64,000 bases of DNA, from assembly GCA_013400155.1 (NCBI GenBank), contig VXBM01001318.1, positions 11,022 through 75,021 on the forward strand. The letters run 5' to 3'. Made by a program: the position numbers and the translations under genes. The DNA comes from Helopsaltes ochotensis (taxonomy: Eukaryota > Chordata > Aves > Passeriformes > Locustellidae). Of the stretch, positions 1 to 12,216 are shown piece by piece (position 1 is the first letter of the stretch; every line of letters starts with the position of its first letter). The notes under the pieces were generated by a model. It worked only from the letters and a program-made list of their open reading frames with translations. It ran no database searches and was not told the origin of the DNA.

Positions 1-3000
1 AAGAAGTGCAGGATAGTAATATTTCACCATGGACAAATGCTGAAGGGTCAAAGCACAGCACCGCAACGACCCCTTTTAAATGAACTAAAGAAGTTTGATG
101 TAAAAATGCCCCCAGGCATACTTGACTAAAAATCCTACCTATTCCATCTCAGAGGTTTGTAAAAGTTTTACACGTGATCATTAAACAGAAGTATTTAAGA
201 GATAACAGGCCACTGTGTGCAGGAAAAAAAGGCATCTTGGGGGTTGTAGTGGAATGAGCTTTCCCTGCTCTCAATGAAAAATGCAATCAAATTGCCTCTA
301 ATAGAAATTAATAAAATGCAAACACTTTGAGGATTTCCTATAAAAAAAGAGTCTGATAGTTTCCTAAAAATAAGTCAGCATCAAGAACAAAACCAAAAAC
401 GCCACTCCAAAAATGCATGCATAAATCAGAGAGCCAGATTCAAAAGGGAAGCAGAAAGAAATCAATTTATCACTTTGGTACTTCTTCCCATTTAGAGTTT
501 GTTTTGGTTGGATGCTTGGTTAGTGCTGATATTAACCACAGCTCAGAGCAGTGACCAGATTACACTGGGGGATGAACCGAAGAAGCCAAGAGCCAAGAGA
601 AATTACACTTTCACAGCCACTTCAGCTGAGAACAAGCAAGCTCTCCTCCAACAAGATGGCAATCACATCCAAGAATTTCTGTCCCAGTAATATTTTGGTT
701 TTACCTCAACCTTTCCACCCAGGCAGAAGCAGCAGAATCCAAAAATATGTAATAATAAATCAGGATAAATGTTCTGCATGTTCTGCTCACTTCTATTCCG
801 GCTGTTGTTGTTGCTTTTATTTACATAATTAATTACCACAGCAGCTCTAATAAAATAATAAACACTAATTAATTCAAAATATTTACCAAAAATCAATTAT
901 TTCAATCACACACAAGCTCTGAGTTGCTTTATAGTCACTATTCCTACAAAAGTGAAATGTCTGAGTCACTCTCACTTTGATTATAATTGGGAAATGAAAG
1001 TACTGTGACTCTTAGTCTAATTACTTATTTAAGTAATTGCCTTTAAGGACCATAATGATTCAGTGTCTGCTTATCTAAAAATATGTTTCCACGACAAAAT
1101 CATTTGTGCTAACAGCCAGTAAACTTTGTGAATTATGAACATCTGTCCACAAATGCACACAAAATAAAGGATGCATAATTGCAAGTGCCAGTGGGAAAAA
1201 GAAAAATTTAACAGGTTAAGAAAGGAGCAGAAAGGGGCTGTGGAGTTTCAAAAGCGAGATTTTGGCTGGGACAGCAGCAGAGTTACAGTTCAGTAATTTC
1301 TGTTTAACTCCACAGGATTGCAGATGTTCCTTCTGTCTCTCTCACCTCAAACACAGACAGAGGCTGGTACAACTGCCAAGAACAGAAACGTCTTGTGAAT
1401 ATCCTGAGATTAAGTGGTTCTGCTGTTTTGATGTTTGTCGTCTTGGTTTCTGCTTAAATTGTTTGAAAACAATTATTTTTATCAATTTCTTCACTAGAAC
1501 ATACTGTGCTGACAACTTAGAATAAACACAAGGCTGAATAAAGTAGACCTCAATGGAACTACCAGGAAAGTTAAAAAATTATATCAATATAAAGTTTTAT
1601 TCCATTAAAAATTCCAAGGCTATAGTCCTATCAAGTGTCCTAAATTACAATATTATTGCAATTCATCTGGCATTACCAGTTAGATCCTGCCAGCATGTGG
1701 CCTGTACATAGTTCATGCTTAATTAATTCCTCCCAATTTCTATTGCCCTGAAGAACAGATCTAAAGAATAATCCCAGAAGACCAAAGTATTGTAATTCAA
1801 GAACTCACATGAGATTGTTGCAACTCTTACAGAGACCAATTACACTCAAGAAAAAGTTATCTTGAATGTCATGATGCATGAAAAATTAGCTCTCTAAAAT
1901 TTTAATGTAAGAAACGTAGATTTTTTCTAAAGTGAAAAAATAACCTGTGACATCCAAGTGTTTTCAGTGCATAACCAAAATTACCTCCTGTACACAACAC
2001 TTTGAATATTTATTTGTTGCACTGCTTACGGAAAAGGAGTATTTTATACTCCCTAGAGTGGTGTTTTTAAGGGTTTATGCTGAAATGCCATCCATCCTTC
2101 CTAAATCTTAGAGAGGCTTTTAAAACAGTGGCAAACACAGGTTTGACTCACAGGATGGGCAATATTCCAATATTACAGACCAAAGGATTATGACATATAT
2201 ATCCAAATTGGAGCAATAAATCCAGTGGTGGAGAAACAAAATCAAGGTCTCACATTTTAGTAAACTCACAGTGAGAGCTACAGCACAGGTAGACTGATTT
2301 TGTGCAGCATGGACCTAAATAAACATCCCTGTGTGCTTTTCTCTGGAGGAAAGAAATATCTTAAAAAAAGAAAGAGGTGAATATCTTCTCACTGATCTCA
2401 TTAAAACTCACACATGTATCCTCATGGATGGATGTGTTTGGGAACAGAAAACATTCTAAAAGACACCTAAAGTTATCAGAATGTGTAAATATTTGCAGAA
2501 AACCTCCCATATTACGGCACCATTAAGCTGTTGTACTATTTGATACAATTTTCCTGTCTTCCCTCATTTGGTATGAACTGTACCCTCTTCAGTTGAAAGA
2601 TTTTCAGTAAAGTTACAGGTGCAATTTTTCTATCTTGTATTCTCAGAAAAGGAAGTGTCCACTGAATAATTACACACATTCTACAGCTGTAAACCCCTGA
2701 CAATACAGTCTGTTTTCACATAAGATTTATTCCTCCTATTCACAATTCCTGTTTAATTATTTTCCTCATTAGTAATGCCAGGGTAACCAATTGCCAAGGA
2801 AATCAGGGCTTGTGAGGTCTGTAAGAAATACATCTTAATTTCACCATGAATTTTTCTTTCTTTCTCACCTGAACAGAGAAATATCAAATCACTGAAATTT
2901 ACTATGCAGAAATCCTTGCCTACTGAAGACACTTTAGCAAAGAATCCAACAGAAATGAAAAAAACCCCAGCATTTGTCAGTCTTTCAAACCCTTTATCAA

Positions 3001-3334
3001 GGCAAGGTCAGCACCAGTGAAGATGTATGGTCCACTTGTACATTTTCATATTTAGAAAGCTTAAAACCCATTTATATCAATACCCAGAGCCCCTTTCCAT
3101 GAACTAAGAACTAACAGGCCATGACAGCAATCTCAGGATTTCTCATGTGGGAAGCACTCACAAGTCAATAGGATTCATTTCATAGCAACCCTGTGATTAA
3201 AATGGACTCAGATTTTTTCAATGCCTCTGTGTTTCAGGACAAGAATGGTCTCTAGTGCTTTTTTGGGTTTTTTTCCCTCCTGTTTGTAGTTAATTTTTAT
3301 GTCAGAATTTGGGTTTGCATTACTTAAACAAGCA
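1..3334. other. Unique AT-rich DNA, no gene seen
   Basis: No open frame here has a recognisable protein, and I see no repeat family. Short open frames are scattered and unrelated to each other. The stretch is AT-rich and CpG-poor, as expected for intron or gene-desert DNA. A TAAT-rich block inside it is listed separately. Confidence 0.6.
820..1075. promoter_or_regulatory. TAAT-rich block, possible homeodomain-site cluster
   Basis: TAATTA, AATTAA and ATTATTT-like words recur many times in about 250 bp, interspersed with TGA-type and CACA words. Homeodomain proteins bind TAAT cores, and clusters of such cores are common in conserved developmental enhancers. The sequence alone cannot show conservation or activity, and AT-rich DNA yields such words by chance, so this is a weak inference. 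Confidence 0.2.
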
Positions 3335-3440
3335 AACTACGGCGGCGCACGGTGAGGAAGCGCGATTGGGAAATGATTGTCACAAATGAGCTGCTTTCAG
3401 GAGAGCTGTGAGATACAGCCGGGTAGAACCGAGTCATTTT
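3335..3440. other. Small CpG-dense patch
   Basis: About six CpG dinucleotides fall within roughly 35 bp (around 3341-3372), with two more by 3430, while the flanking kilobases have almost none. It lies just before a CR1 fragment. It could be a remnant of a GC-rich repeat 5' part, a small unmethylated regulatory site or chance. No TATA box or open frame goes with it. Confidence 0.35.
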
Positions 3441-3510
3441 GAACAGCCACCATCACTAGGAGGGCTGCAGGACACACAGAGAACAAATCCTGTTCTGTAA
3501 AGCAGAGAAA

Positions 3511-3655
3511 CTGCCCAGAATTGGGGATTTCCCATCCCTGGAAGCGTCCAAGACCAGGCTGGACGGGGCTTGGAGCACCCTGGGCTGGAGGAAGGTGTCC
3601 ATGGGGATCTTTAAGATGCCCCCCCAGCCCAAACCATTCAATAATTCTAAATTAT
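3511..3655 (+). mobile_element. CR1 LINE, 3'-end fragment
   Basis: The order of words follows the CR1 3' region: CTGCCCAGA, a CCCATCCCTGGAAG block, AGACCAGGCTGGACGGGGCT, TTGGAGCACCCTGGGCT, GGAAGGTGTCC, a GATCTTTAAGAT block, then CCCAAACCATTC and a degenerate ATTCT tail. The segment between the GGTGTCC word and the GATCTTTAAG word is shorter than in most CR1 copies, so an internal deletion is likely. The copy is severely 5'-truncated, as is usual for CR1, and has no coding capacity. Confidence 0.87.
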
Positions 3656-5425
3656 TCAGAAGTCCTCTGCTGCTCTGATCAGGGTGGGAGCTCACCAGGA
3701 CACTGCCAGACGTTTTTCTTGTCAATGAGCGCTGTGGAGATTTGTCCCTGTCTGAGCACCCCAGCAAGGCTCAGAGCCTTGCAGTGGGCAAGCTGCTGGT
3801 GTTTGTCAGACACCAGGGAGGGGAGATCCATTGAGACAGCAGCAGGGAAGAATTAATCAGACGTGGATGAATGTTTCTCTTTTAATTCCCATTTGCATTT
3901 TCAGATAATTTTTCACATGATGAGTCTACAGCCCCTGCAGATTAGCATTTTATACTTAATAGACTAAGAATTTAGGGCACCCCAAGGGCTGATAATTAAG
4001 GTTAATAAGGTCTATGGTCTGCTCCAGCCCATCTCCTTTGAGGTAAATAACCGTGTTCATACTGCTTTATATTACATTTTCCATCTCACTGATAAAATTA
4101 GCATTTTCTAATCTGTAAACATCCATTTAAAGCTGTGGGGTTTGCTAACCATGCTGGTATTACTTCAAAACCCAGATTTCCACCAATGACAATTGATTAA
4201 GAAGTGCAGACACAAATTTTAAATCATCTGTGTTATAACAAAATATGGCTCTTGACACATCCTTCTGAATACAGATCCCTCCTCTGGCATCTCCAAGTCT
4301 GCAATAGATTTTCTATTAACGCTCCTGCATTTCTGACTCTTATAACTCCTAACTGATCAAATCCCCTCGTACTCATTATTTCCAAAATCTGTGCACTGAA
4401 GTTCAGAATACTTTCATTCACTTTATTTTGCATTAGGCTTCCCTGTGAATCCCCCCTTGCAGCTCCAGCCCGCTCTGCAAGGCCTGGGAGGGCTTTGGGA
4501 GAGATTATTAATGGGTGCATTTCCCTGCATAATGCACTGTAGCTCTTGAGGATTTTGAGAGTTGCACAAGAAAATCTAAAAAGGGCAGCTATAAAGCCTT
4601 GCCTTTACATTTTTTGTCATTCCAAGCAGAAATCCACTGTTTTTTTTTTTTACTGTCCTGACATGCAGGTCTTGGCATCTGGATATTTTAGCTGTACCCT
4701 TGCCTGGCAGCCCCTCAGCTTCCAAAGCATTATTTGGATTTATAGAAAAACCATTCCATATCTGTATCTATATATATTTGTGTGTGTATTTATGGGGTGT
4801 TCCCTCCTTCCTCCCCTTAGCTTTTGAGCTAATGGAGTGGAAGATACAGACAAATTATAATCTCTCTTTAGAAATAATCCTGCTGCAATCAAACCCCAGC
4901 TAATTCCAGGAGTTTACCCTATTATTGAAGCAAACTAGAAATCCGTAAACTCACAATCCACGATCAAGGCTGTATTTGAAATGTATTTAAGCATTTGTGG
5001 AGGTTAAAGGGTAGCTGTGTTGTACTTACCCAACCTGGCAGCGTAATGAGCTCGCACCCCTTGAATATGCTTTGCGTTCTGTTCTTCCCACTTTGCAGCT
5101 TTTAAAGCACAATGTTATTAGTGGATCTGTTAATCCAAGAAGAACACCAGAGCTAATTATGTGAAAAATGTTAAATTGCTGGGAAAATAAGTTACTGAAG
5201 TCAGCAGTTGTTCTTTTTCACACTCCCAGCACATCCCAGGATGGCATCTCAAGGAGCAATTAGCTTTGTCAGGGCAGCTGAATTCAAACACACCAAGATG
5301 TCATTTTTCCATATTAAGAAACATTATTAATAAAGAAATTATAGCAAGTTGTCATAGACTACCCAATTACTGGAATAACAATCCTTTTCTCCCAAAACTC
5401 AGGGGAAGGTCTTCACAACACTGAG
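3656..5425. other. Unique DNA, no gene seen
   Basis: No recognisable gene or repeat family. Short T and A runs and ordinary AT-rich text only. Confidence 0.55.
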
Positions 5426-6049
5426 GTGGCAGAAGAAAACACTGTGCAGTTTCTTCAAGTAAAAAGGAAGCCAAGAGCATTGCTGTTACTGCCTGGCTGT
5501 TTGGGAGCGTTGAGAACAGATAGAACAGGAATACAAAACTCATTTATAGCCTGCAAAAACTGGTGTCAGATCAAAACCAGTAAGAGCAAAAGCTTTCCAT
5601 TTTATCCTGCATGCGGCAGCACGTTAACGGGAATGATGAGGACGATGACAAAATGTCCCCCACAATGTGACATAACCAAGCCTGGTGTTGTAATTATGAA
5701 ATATCAATGGTGCTTCTTGGCAAGGAATAATGCTTTGCCTCAGCACACTTCCTGTGAGATTTCTCGTGTTTGCTATCTGTTCATGCAAAGTGAGGCTGTA
5801 CAGAAGCTTACATGTGACAAGATCCTCTTTATCTGCCCAGGTATTTCTCGCACGCTGATCACTGTGGTATCCATCTGTCAAATATTAATTGTCTCTAATC
5901 CTGTTGCCAAGTCCTTATTAAAATCACAATTATTAAAGCAATTAAAAATTCAAATAAAACAAATAAAGAACTTTATTTACCAATTAAAAGTTGAAATATT
6001 AGATGCAATCTTCAGCAGACATGAACGAGAAAAAACTTGCAGTAATTAA
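5426..6049 (+). other. Unusually long open frame, no known homology
   Basis: A frame of 207 sense codons stays open. It begins with GTG; the first ATG in frame is near 5633 and would give about 139 residues. I recognise no domain. The C-terminal third is rich in Lys, Ile, Leu and Gln because the underlying DNA is a TAAT-rich AT block. A stop-free run this long is somewhat unexpected in DNA of this composition, but there is no strong Kozak context, no clear exon structure and no family resemblance. It is probably a chance frame, or less likely a decayed or novel exon. Confidence 0.1.
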
Positions 6050-6075
6050 CAGCAGAGTCCAAAATTGTTTAAAAT
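5870..6075. promoter_or_regulatory. TAAT/ATTA-rich block
   Basis: Repeated AATTAA, CAATTA and TTATTAAA words occur over about 200 bp, with few C or G residues. It resembles homeodomain-site clusters in conserved noncoding elements, but no conservation data are available here. It overlaps the 3' part of the long open frame. Confidence 0.2.
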
Positions 6076-8112
6076 ATTAAGCTGAGAGTTTTTTCATATC
6101 AAAAACTCCACAAAACTAGGTGTGACTCAATCATATAGAAATCACTTTCTGATTTTTGCATAAACTGGTAACTTTGGGGGGGGGAAATATCTGAGATACT
6201 GAAAGGCTGCACTGAATTTCTCAAATATTTTTAGCCAACAAAAAAATCATTTCAAACATTTACATACTTGACTAACTTTAAAATATGAAGTATTCCGAGA
6301 GAGACACATTGGCTTTGAATAAAACCCCAAAACTTCAATCAGTTCAAATGAATATTCTTTGGAGTGGGAAGGTAAGGAATGGAGTTCCAGCTATAAACCA
6401 CGTCTCGCTGCTTTCCCACACTTTCAGGTTTGAGGTTAATGCAGCAGAAACAGGGGTCACCCTCATCCAATAATACAGATAAGCCCTCAAAGTTTCACAC
6501 TGACTTCAGTGGCTGCTACCTACGAGACTGAAATTAATGCCACTTCCCCCTTCCCTGGGGTTAATTGTGTGTTTTGCTTCCATAACTTTCCCCTGCTCAG
6601 TGCTTCCTTCCAAAGTGTGAAAAATGAAAATCGCTCGCATGGTTCTCGGCAATGTACACCAGGGGCATCGACCATCTCATTAGCAACTCATTTATTTCCT
6701 TCAAAGTCTAGCCATAGTTCAGCCAATACTGATCAAACACATGCAAAGAAGAAAAAGACCTACGAGATAACAACTCCACTGGATTCGCAAAGAGTTTTAT
6801 AATAAATACTTTTGAACTTCACTGGTGACTACTCCGGTGAATGAAATTTGTTATAAAAGTTTTTTTCTTCTCATAATGTCATTGTGACTATCATCAGGGA
6901 TTCAAAGGAACTACATACTTACAAGAATTAAAATATTTATGCCATATTTCTCTCTCTCATCTCTGATAACTTCTCAAAGTGTAAACTAATCAGACAGCAC
7001 CATGAATATTTATATATTGCTCAGCAGGAAAAATTAATGTAAATTAAACAACTGATAAAGCTGGCAATATTTGTGGTGTCCATATTCTCACAAATCATTC
7101 TTACGTTAGCATGGACTCCAGGAAATATTCCTGTTGGGCTGTCAAATGTCAGGGCTTGTTTGGCATCTGCAGCAGAGATCATTTACTTGCAGGGAGCTGC
7201 AGATACAGACATCCAGTCACAGCCTTTCAGAAACAGAAGTGGCAACCATGAAGAAATTATTCCCTCTTTTGTATGCAGTAAAACAGACAGCTCCTTAGGT
7301 TATGCATCCTCTAAGATTACAGTTAGCACAGACAAAATTATTATCTAACACAATGGAAGTAGGAAAATAGATCTTCTGGAAAGGATATTAAAAGTAGAGG
7401 TGTTAAACCCGATTCAAAACGCCGTGAAAACCAGCTTTTAAGAAACCCAAAGAAAAGCTACACCTTCAAAATTATTTATCAAGTTTTTTGCAAGATCTGC
7501 ATTTTAATCACTTTTGGGAGCACTTGGCTTTGCTGTGCACTAAAGAACTGCTGATAATTTCAATCAAAGGACGTGTCACTGAAGATGAAAGCCAAGAATA
7601 TAGCCTGAATTTGTGTTAGACAACAGCAAGATGACATTTTGGATAGGATTACCTCTATCTGTTTGGGCTCATAGCAGCCAGCATTCCAAACATTCTCCTG
7701 CTTATTTTGCCCCACTCTGGAGTGCTCTGAACCACTCAGATGTCATCCCTGTTTCTATAAAATATTGTCAGGAGGAAGCAAGATAAATCTCCACTTGTTT
7801 TAAAAGTTAATTTCTTTTTTAGAATTATTTGAGGACGAGAATTGGTTTCTAAGCATTTCTCCATTTTTCTTTTGCTGTTTTCCTCATTAAGGGCTCTTAA
7901 CCAGGGCAATGGGCAATTCCTACCTTCTCCATGAAGCCCATGATTTTTGAAACCCCTGATTTTGTCCACAAACCCAAGTGGCACCTGTGCAACTTGCCTC
8001 CAAAAGCCAAACATTGATCCAGATAAACTCTTCTCTGCTCCCTTCACTCCAAGAAATGAAATATGAACACTCATCTAGCATTCACTTGGCGTTCTGCAGA
8101 ACGGGTAGCCAG
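6076..8112. other. Unique DNA, no gene seen
   Basis: Unique-looking AT-rich sequence. A small imperfect palindrome occurs near 6819-6843 (TTCACTGG with CCGGTGAA). No exon or mobile element recognised. Confidence 0.5.

Positions 8113-8193
<81 letters not shown>
8113..8193 (+). repeat. Poly(A) homopolymer, about 81 bp
   Basis: An uninterrupted run of A. No recognisable retrotransposon or processed transcript precedes it, so whether it is an old poly(A) tail or an expanded homopolymer is open. Its stated length is uncertain in any assembly. Confidence 0.97.
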
Positions 8194-8197
<4 letters not shown>

Positions 8198-11100
8198 TGT
8201 GAATTTTAATCGTTTTGAGGGAATCAAACAACAACCTGCAGGGATCGTATATGTGGTATTTGAAAATATCCTTTACACCAAGCTCTTACCTGTACAATTA
8301 TCTCCCATCATGTCCCAAGCACCTTATGTAGTGTAGACCTGATTGGCTGCTACTGAACTTACTGCCCTTGGAGGATGGAAAGGTCGAGAAGGAGAGTAAA
8401 ATCCTGTCAAAAATGAAGTGCCCGTGTTTTGCAACACGTTGCGAAATACACAGGAAAATACTGTATCAAGCCTTTCTCCAAAGGTAGTTCTGGCACTGAA
8501 TGCTGAAAAACAGGAAACATGGAATCAAAAATACTGGAAAACAAAAGCACAATTAAATCTAAATAGTAAATTAAATCTAAATCAGTTACGAACACAGGAA
8601 ATTCTGCCAAACCCAAAGCAGATTAATAACAGAACCCAACAATCAGTAGAGGTTGGGAGGACTAATCTCAGCCTAGACATATGGCCAAGAGCATTTATTT
8701 CCATGCCTAACAGGACTAAAATCAGGGAGGAAAGGCATAAAATTCAATTAATAACTGTCCTGTCTAGGGTCTGTCTACCTTAATTTGAACTACAGACTAA
8801 AAGTGTGGGACAATTCAACTCTTCAGCATAAAATCTGCATTTCACCTGCAACAACAGGAAAACAAGACTGCCCAGCCTGCTCCAGGCTGAAATCCAACCT
8901 TGCCTTCCCCTGTTCACCTTTCTCTTGAGGGCGTTTCCCTATGAAATTTGTCTAAACCAAAACTGGGAGAAGCCCTGCAGCAGCACTCCCTCTCCATCAC
9001 ATGGTCTTTGAATGACTTTACACAAAGGAAACTCAGTAAATTTACGGCTGAATTTTGCCGATTTCCACATAAAATAGAAAACACTCAGGTCCTTAATCCC
9101 TGGAGAAATTGTCCAGGAATGTTTTAATTATGGGGGACCTGAATTTGCCTGCAGTCCCATGGTGATTTCTTTTAAAATGCGTAGAACACATGATGCTCAG
9201 AGCGTGAAATGGATAAATGTGAAGTGCGTGGCCATAACAGACATATCTGAAAATGCTTTTGAAACACTAAACAAAGAAAAGCCACAGATTAATTTCTTCA
9301 TAATGTTGTAAAGTCACCCCAGTGGAATTAGAAAACGTAAGAAAAAAGAAATTGCATTATGCTGTACTTAAAGTTCTCCAGTATGAGATATTTAAACGAA
9401 GTATTTATTAAGACAGAGTAGTAGCTAAACAGATCATTCACCACAGGATTGAATAAACTTTTAATAACTTCTTAAATGCATGCTTTGAGACATAATAAAA
9501 TTACTTCCTGGCATTAGAGACTTACCTGATGTATAGATAATCAATAACTGCCTATTCCACAAAGACAGACACAAAGTTACAGTTAATTTAGACTTAGGCT
9601 TCTTGCTCTGCCTTATGAATTACCAGATTTACTCCAGCAAGGGCCGCTGAATAAAAAGGTATTTATCTGAAATGCTGGAGGAGTGCATTTCTGAATAACT
9701 ACATGGAAATAGAGGTAGGCTGGATAGCAAATGTCTTGCTAAGCCTCTTCCATCTCCAATTCCCAGCTCTCTCTGAGCAGGCACTTATCCTTGCTGAATT
9801 CTAGGGAGATCAGCACTGATCTTCATGAAATCCATAAATTAATATTAAAAAGTGGTACTGCAGTACAATGTGCATTAGTACATTAAAAACTCCTGCAACT
9901 CCCCAAAACTTCCTGCTGTTGCCACAGATCTGGTCAGAAGGACTGGCTGAACCGAAAATAAGAGCTTGTCTTTGAGAGCCAATTGTCAGTGATGGCACAA
10001 AGAACAAAGGCCAAAACTAATATTAAAAGGTCAAAGAAAACATAATAGAAACCAATTCTTTGAAAGGATCACTCTGAGAGTGTAACAATTAGGAGAAGGA
10101 AAAACTCCCTGAGCGACTACCTGCTAAGGTAGAAAATGTGTTTTCAAAAATACTGACAAAAAGACCTGGTAAAGACGGAAAGCTGGAGCAGCAGAAGGTG
10201 ACTCCAGCCAGTGATTAGGGCAGAGATCTGCAATTTTAACCCAGACTGGGCTCTGCATGTACTCTGACAGTGTCTGATGCAGCTGTGAAAATGTGGCTCA
10301 GCCCCTCTGTCGGATGTGCCAGGGGACCTGCTTCCAAAGGAGGAGCTCAAAGAAGAGTCCAGCAGTATCAGGAAGAAGTTCCCCCTCTGTCCTGCCGTGC
10401 AATTCCAGCAAGACACCCTGCTCCAGGCCCTGGGCGAGGGATTTCACTCTCCCAGTGGCAGCAAACAAACCCAGCCCAAGGTTTCAAGGGTTCATGCCAT
10501 TAGAGAGTGGCCCAGAAAGCACCAGAACTGGAAAAACACCCAGGGTGGAACTGCCCAAACCGGCAGCACGGAACAAAGTTATAAAAGAGGGTTTCTGAAG
10601 GAGTAAATTGCGTTAACTTGAATCCTAAAACTTAAATAAGTAACTCAAATTTTACATGTATAAAACATTAGATGTTTAATTTTATTTCTTCACTGTAAAC
10701 AAACAGGAATATATTTTTCTCCTATTTTTAATGCAAACAGAATGAGCCACACCATGGCAGCATAGAAAGGCTTCAGCTGAGGCTGAAATTCCCCAAACAA
10801 AGGGCTGAATAAATATACTGTGAGCTTGTTTAGTGTTTCAGCGAGGACTTCATCCCTTTTTTTTTTTTTTAACTTTTTCCCTATCAGAACAGACTTAACA
10901 GAGTTAAAAGAAGAAACTGGAGTTGAACTGACTTTATCAGAAATAACAACCCGATTTAGCAGGCCAGGGTTCCTCTCAGACTGATGTCAAAATGTCAGAT
11001 GATGTAAGCAGCCCACACTGTAAATGTATCAGTGGTTTAATAACAAGAAAATTGACTTCACTGCAGAGCTTGAGTCCAAGAGCCTTCAGTCTCAGATGCT

Positions 11101-11547
11101 TGGAGAATAGCTTTTTGCTTTTTAAAGGTCAACTGATTTATCCTGCCAGGATCTAAAATCAGAAGGTGAGAAGTTGTATAAAGGAAACACCTGTATAGAG
11201 GAGCAGCCTGTTCTGAGATTCAGGAAGCAAAACATCGACAGAAACCAAGCCAGCCCTGAGTCTCATTTCTTACTGTCCCAGGTCGGGCACCATCCTTCAC
11301 TTCCAGTTGGAATGCCTGCACTCCCATCAGCTGCAGAGGATGGAAACAAATGAGCTATTTCCCAGAGCAGATAATTCTCTGTTCTAGAGGTTCTCTTCTC
11401 GCTGTGTCACATCCAAAACGCAGCAATGCAGGAGCTGCTGCTGAAGGGAAACTGGAGATCAAATCTCTGTGCACTGGCAAAGCAAAATGTGTCAGGGCAT
11501 GATCTGTTCAGTTATTTTCCTTTGCACCGAGGAACACGATGGGAACT
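8194..11547. other. Unique DNA, no gene seen
   Basis: No recognisable gene. The part near 10180-10560 is more GC-rich than its surroundings and carries overlapping open frames of 77-101 codons in several frames, none with a recognisable domain. A short T run lies at about 10857-10870. Confidence 0.5.
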
Positions 11548-11852
11548 TGACTCTGTTTTACACCACAGTGACACAGACTCTGAGATTCAGAAGGCTGAAA
11601 AGATGACTCCTTTATTTTGGGATGCATGTCTCTTTTATACTATTTTACACACCCCAGTTTGATTGGTGAAACAAAGGCAAACATCTTCCATCACATTGTT
11701 CAAACCTGAGGGACATCAAGAAGAATCCCCTTCTGTGAGAAGGGATGAAAAACATAGGTACAGTCACAAAAACATTTCTCTTGTGTACAGAAAATGGCCT
11801 GGGTAAAGGATTTCGGAAGCCAAAACATCTCAGGCACAAAACCAGGGCTGCA
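11548..11852 (-). mobile_element. Solo LTR, family A, copy 1
   Basis: On the minus strand this unit starts TGCAGCCC and ends in CA. It carries a CCAAT box (plus 11662-11666 reads ATTGG), a TA-rich start region and an AATAAA poly(A) signal (plus 11611-11616 reads TTTATT). Boundaries follow alignment by eye to the second copy at 61137-61439, where the target duplication is exact. Here the flanking hexamers are GGAACT and GGTACA, matching at only four of six positions, so this copy looks older or its flanks have mutated. No retroviral genes adjoin it. Confidence 0.8.
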
Positions 11853-12079
11853 GGTACAGTGCTCAGCCTGCTGAATCCAGGGCTGGTAACTGCTCCCAGG
11901 TTCTGCAGCAGGTCCTGCACACAATCCCCAGCTCCAGGGAGAGATGCTGTTGTTATAGATACAGAGCTCGGGCTGTGGCCACCTGATGCACAGCACGACC
12001 AACGTGGGAAATGTTCTCAGCAAAGCACAGGGCTGGATCCTGATTATTTTTAACTTCAGCGCCACTGTGAAAATAGAAA

Positions 12080-12081
<2 letters not shown>

Positions 12082-12157
<76 letters not shown>

Positions 12158-12165
12158 TTTTTTTT

Positions 12166-12215
<50 letters not shown>
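12082..12215. repeat. Poly(T) tract with short A interruptions
   Basis: A 134-bp T tract broken by A at 12156 and AAAA at 12169-12172. It lies 230 bp beyond the family A LTR. It could be the poly(A) tail of a minus-strand retrotransposon whose body is not recognisable, or an expanded homopolymer. Long-read homopolymer error makes its length uncertain. Confidence 0.95.
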
Positions 12216-12216
<1 letters not shown>

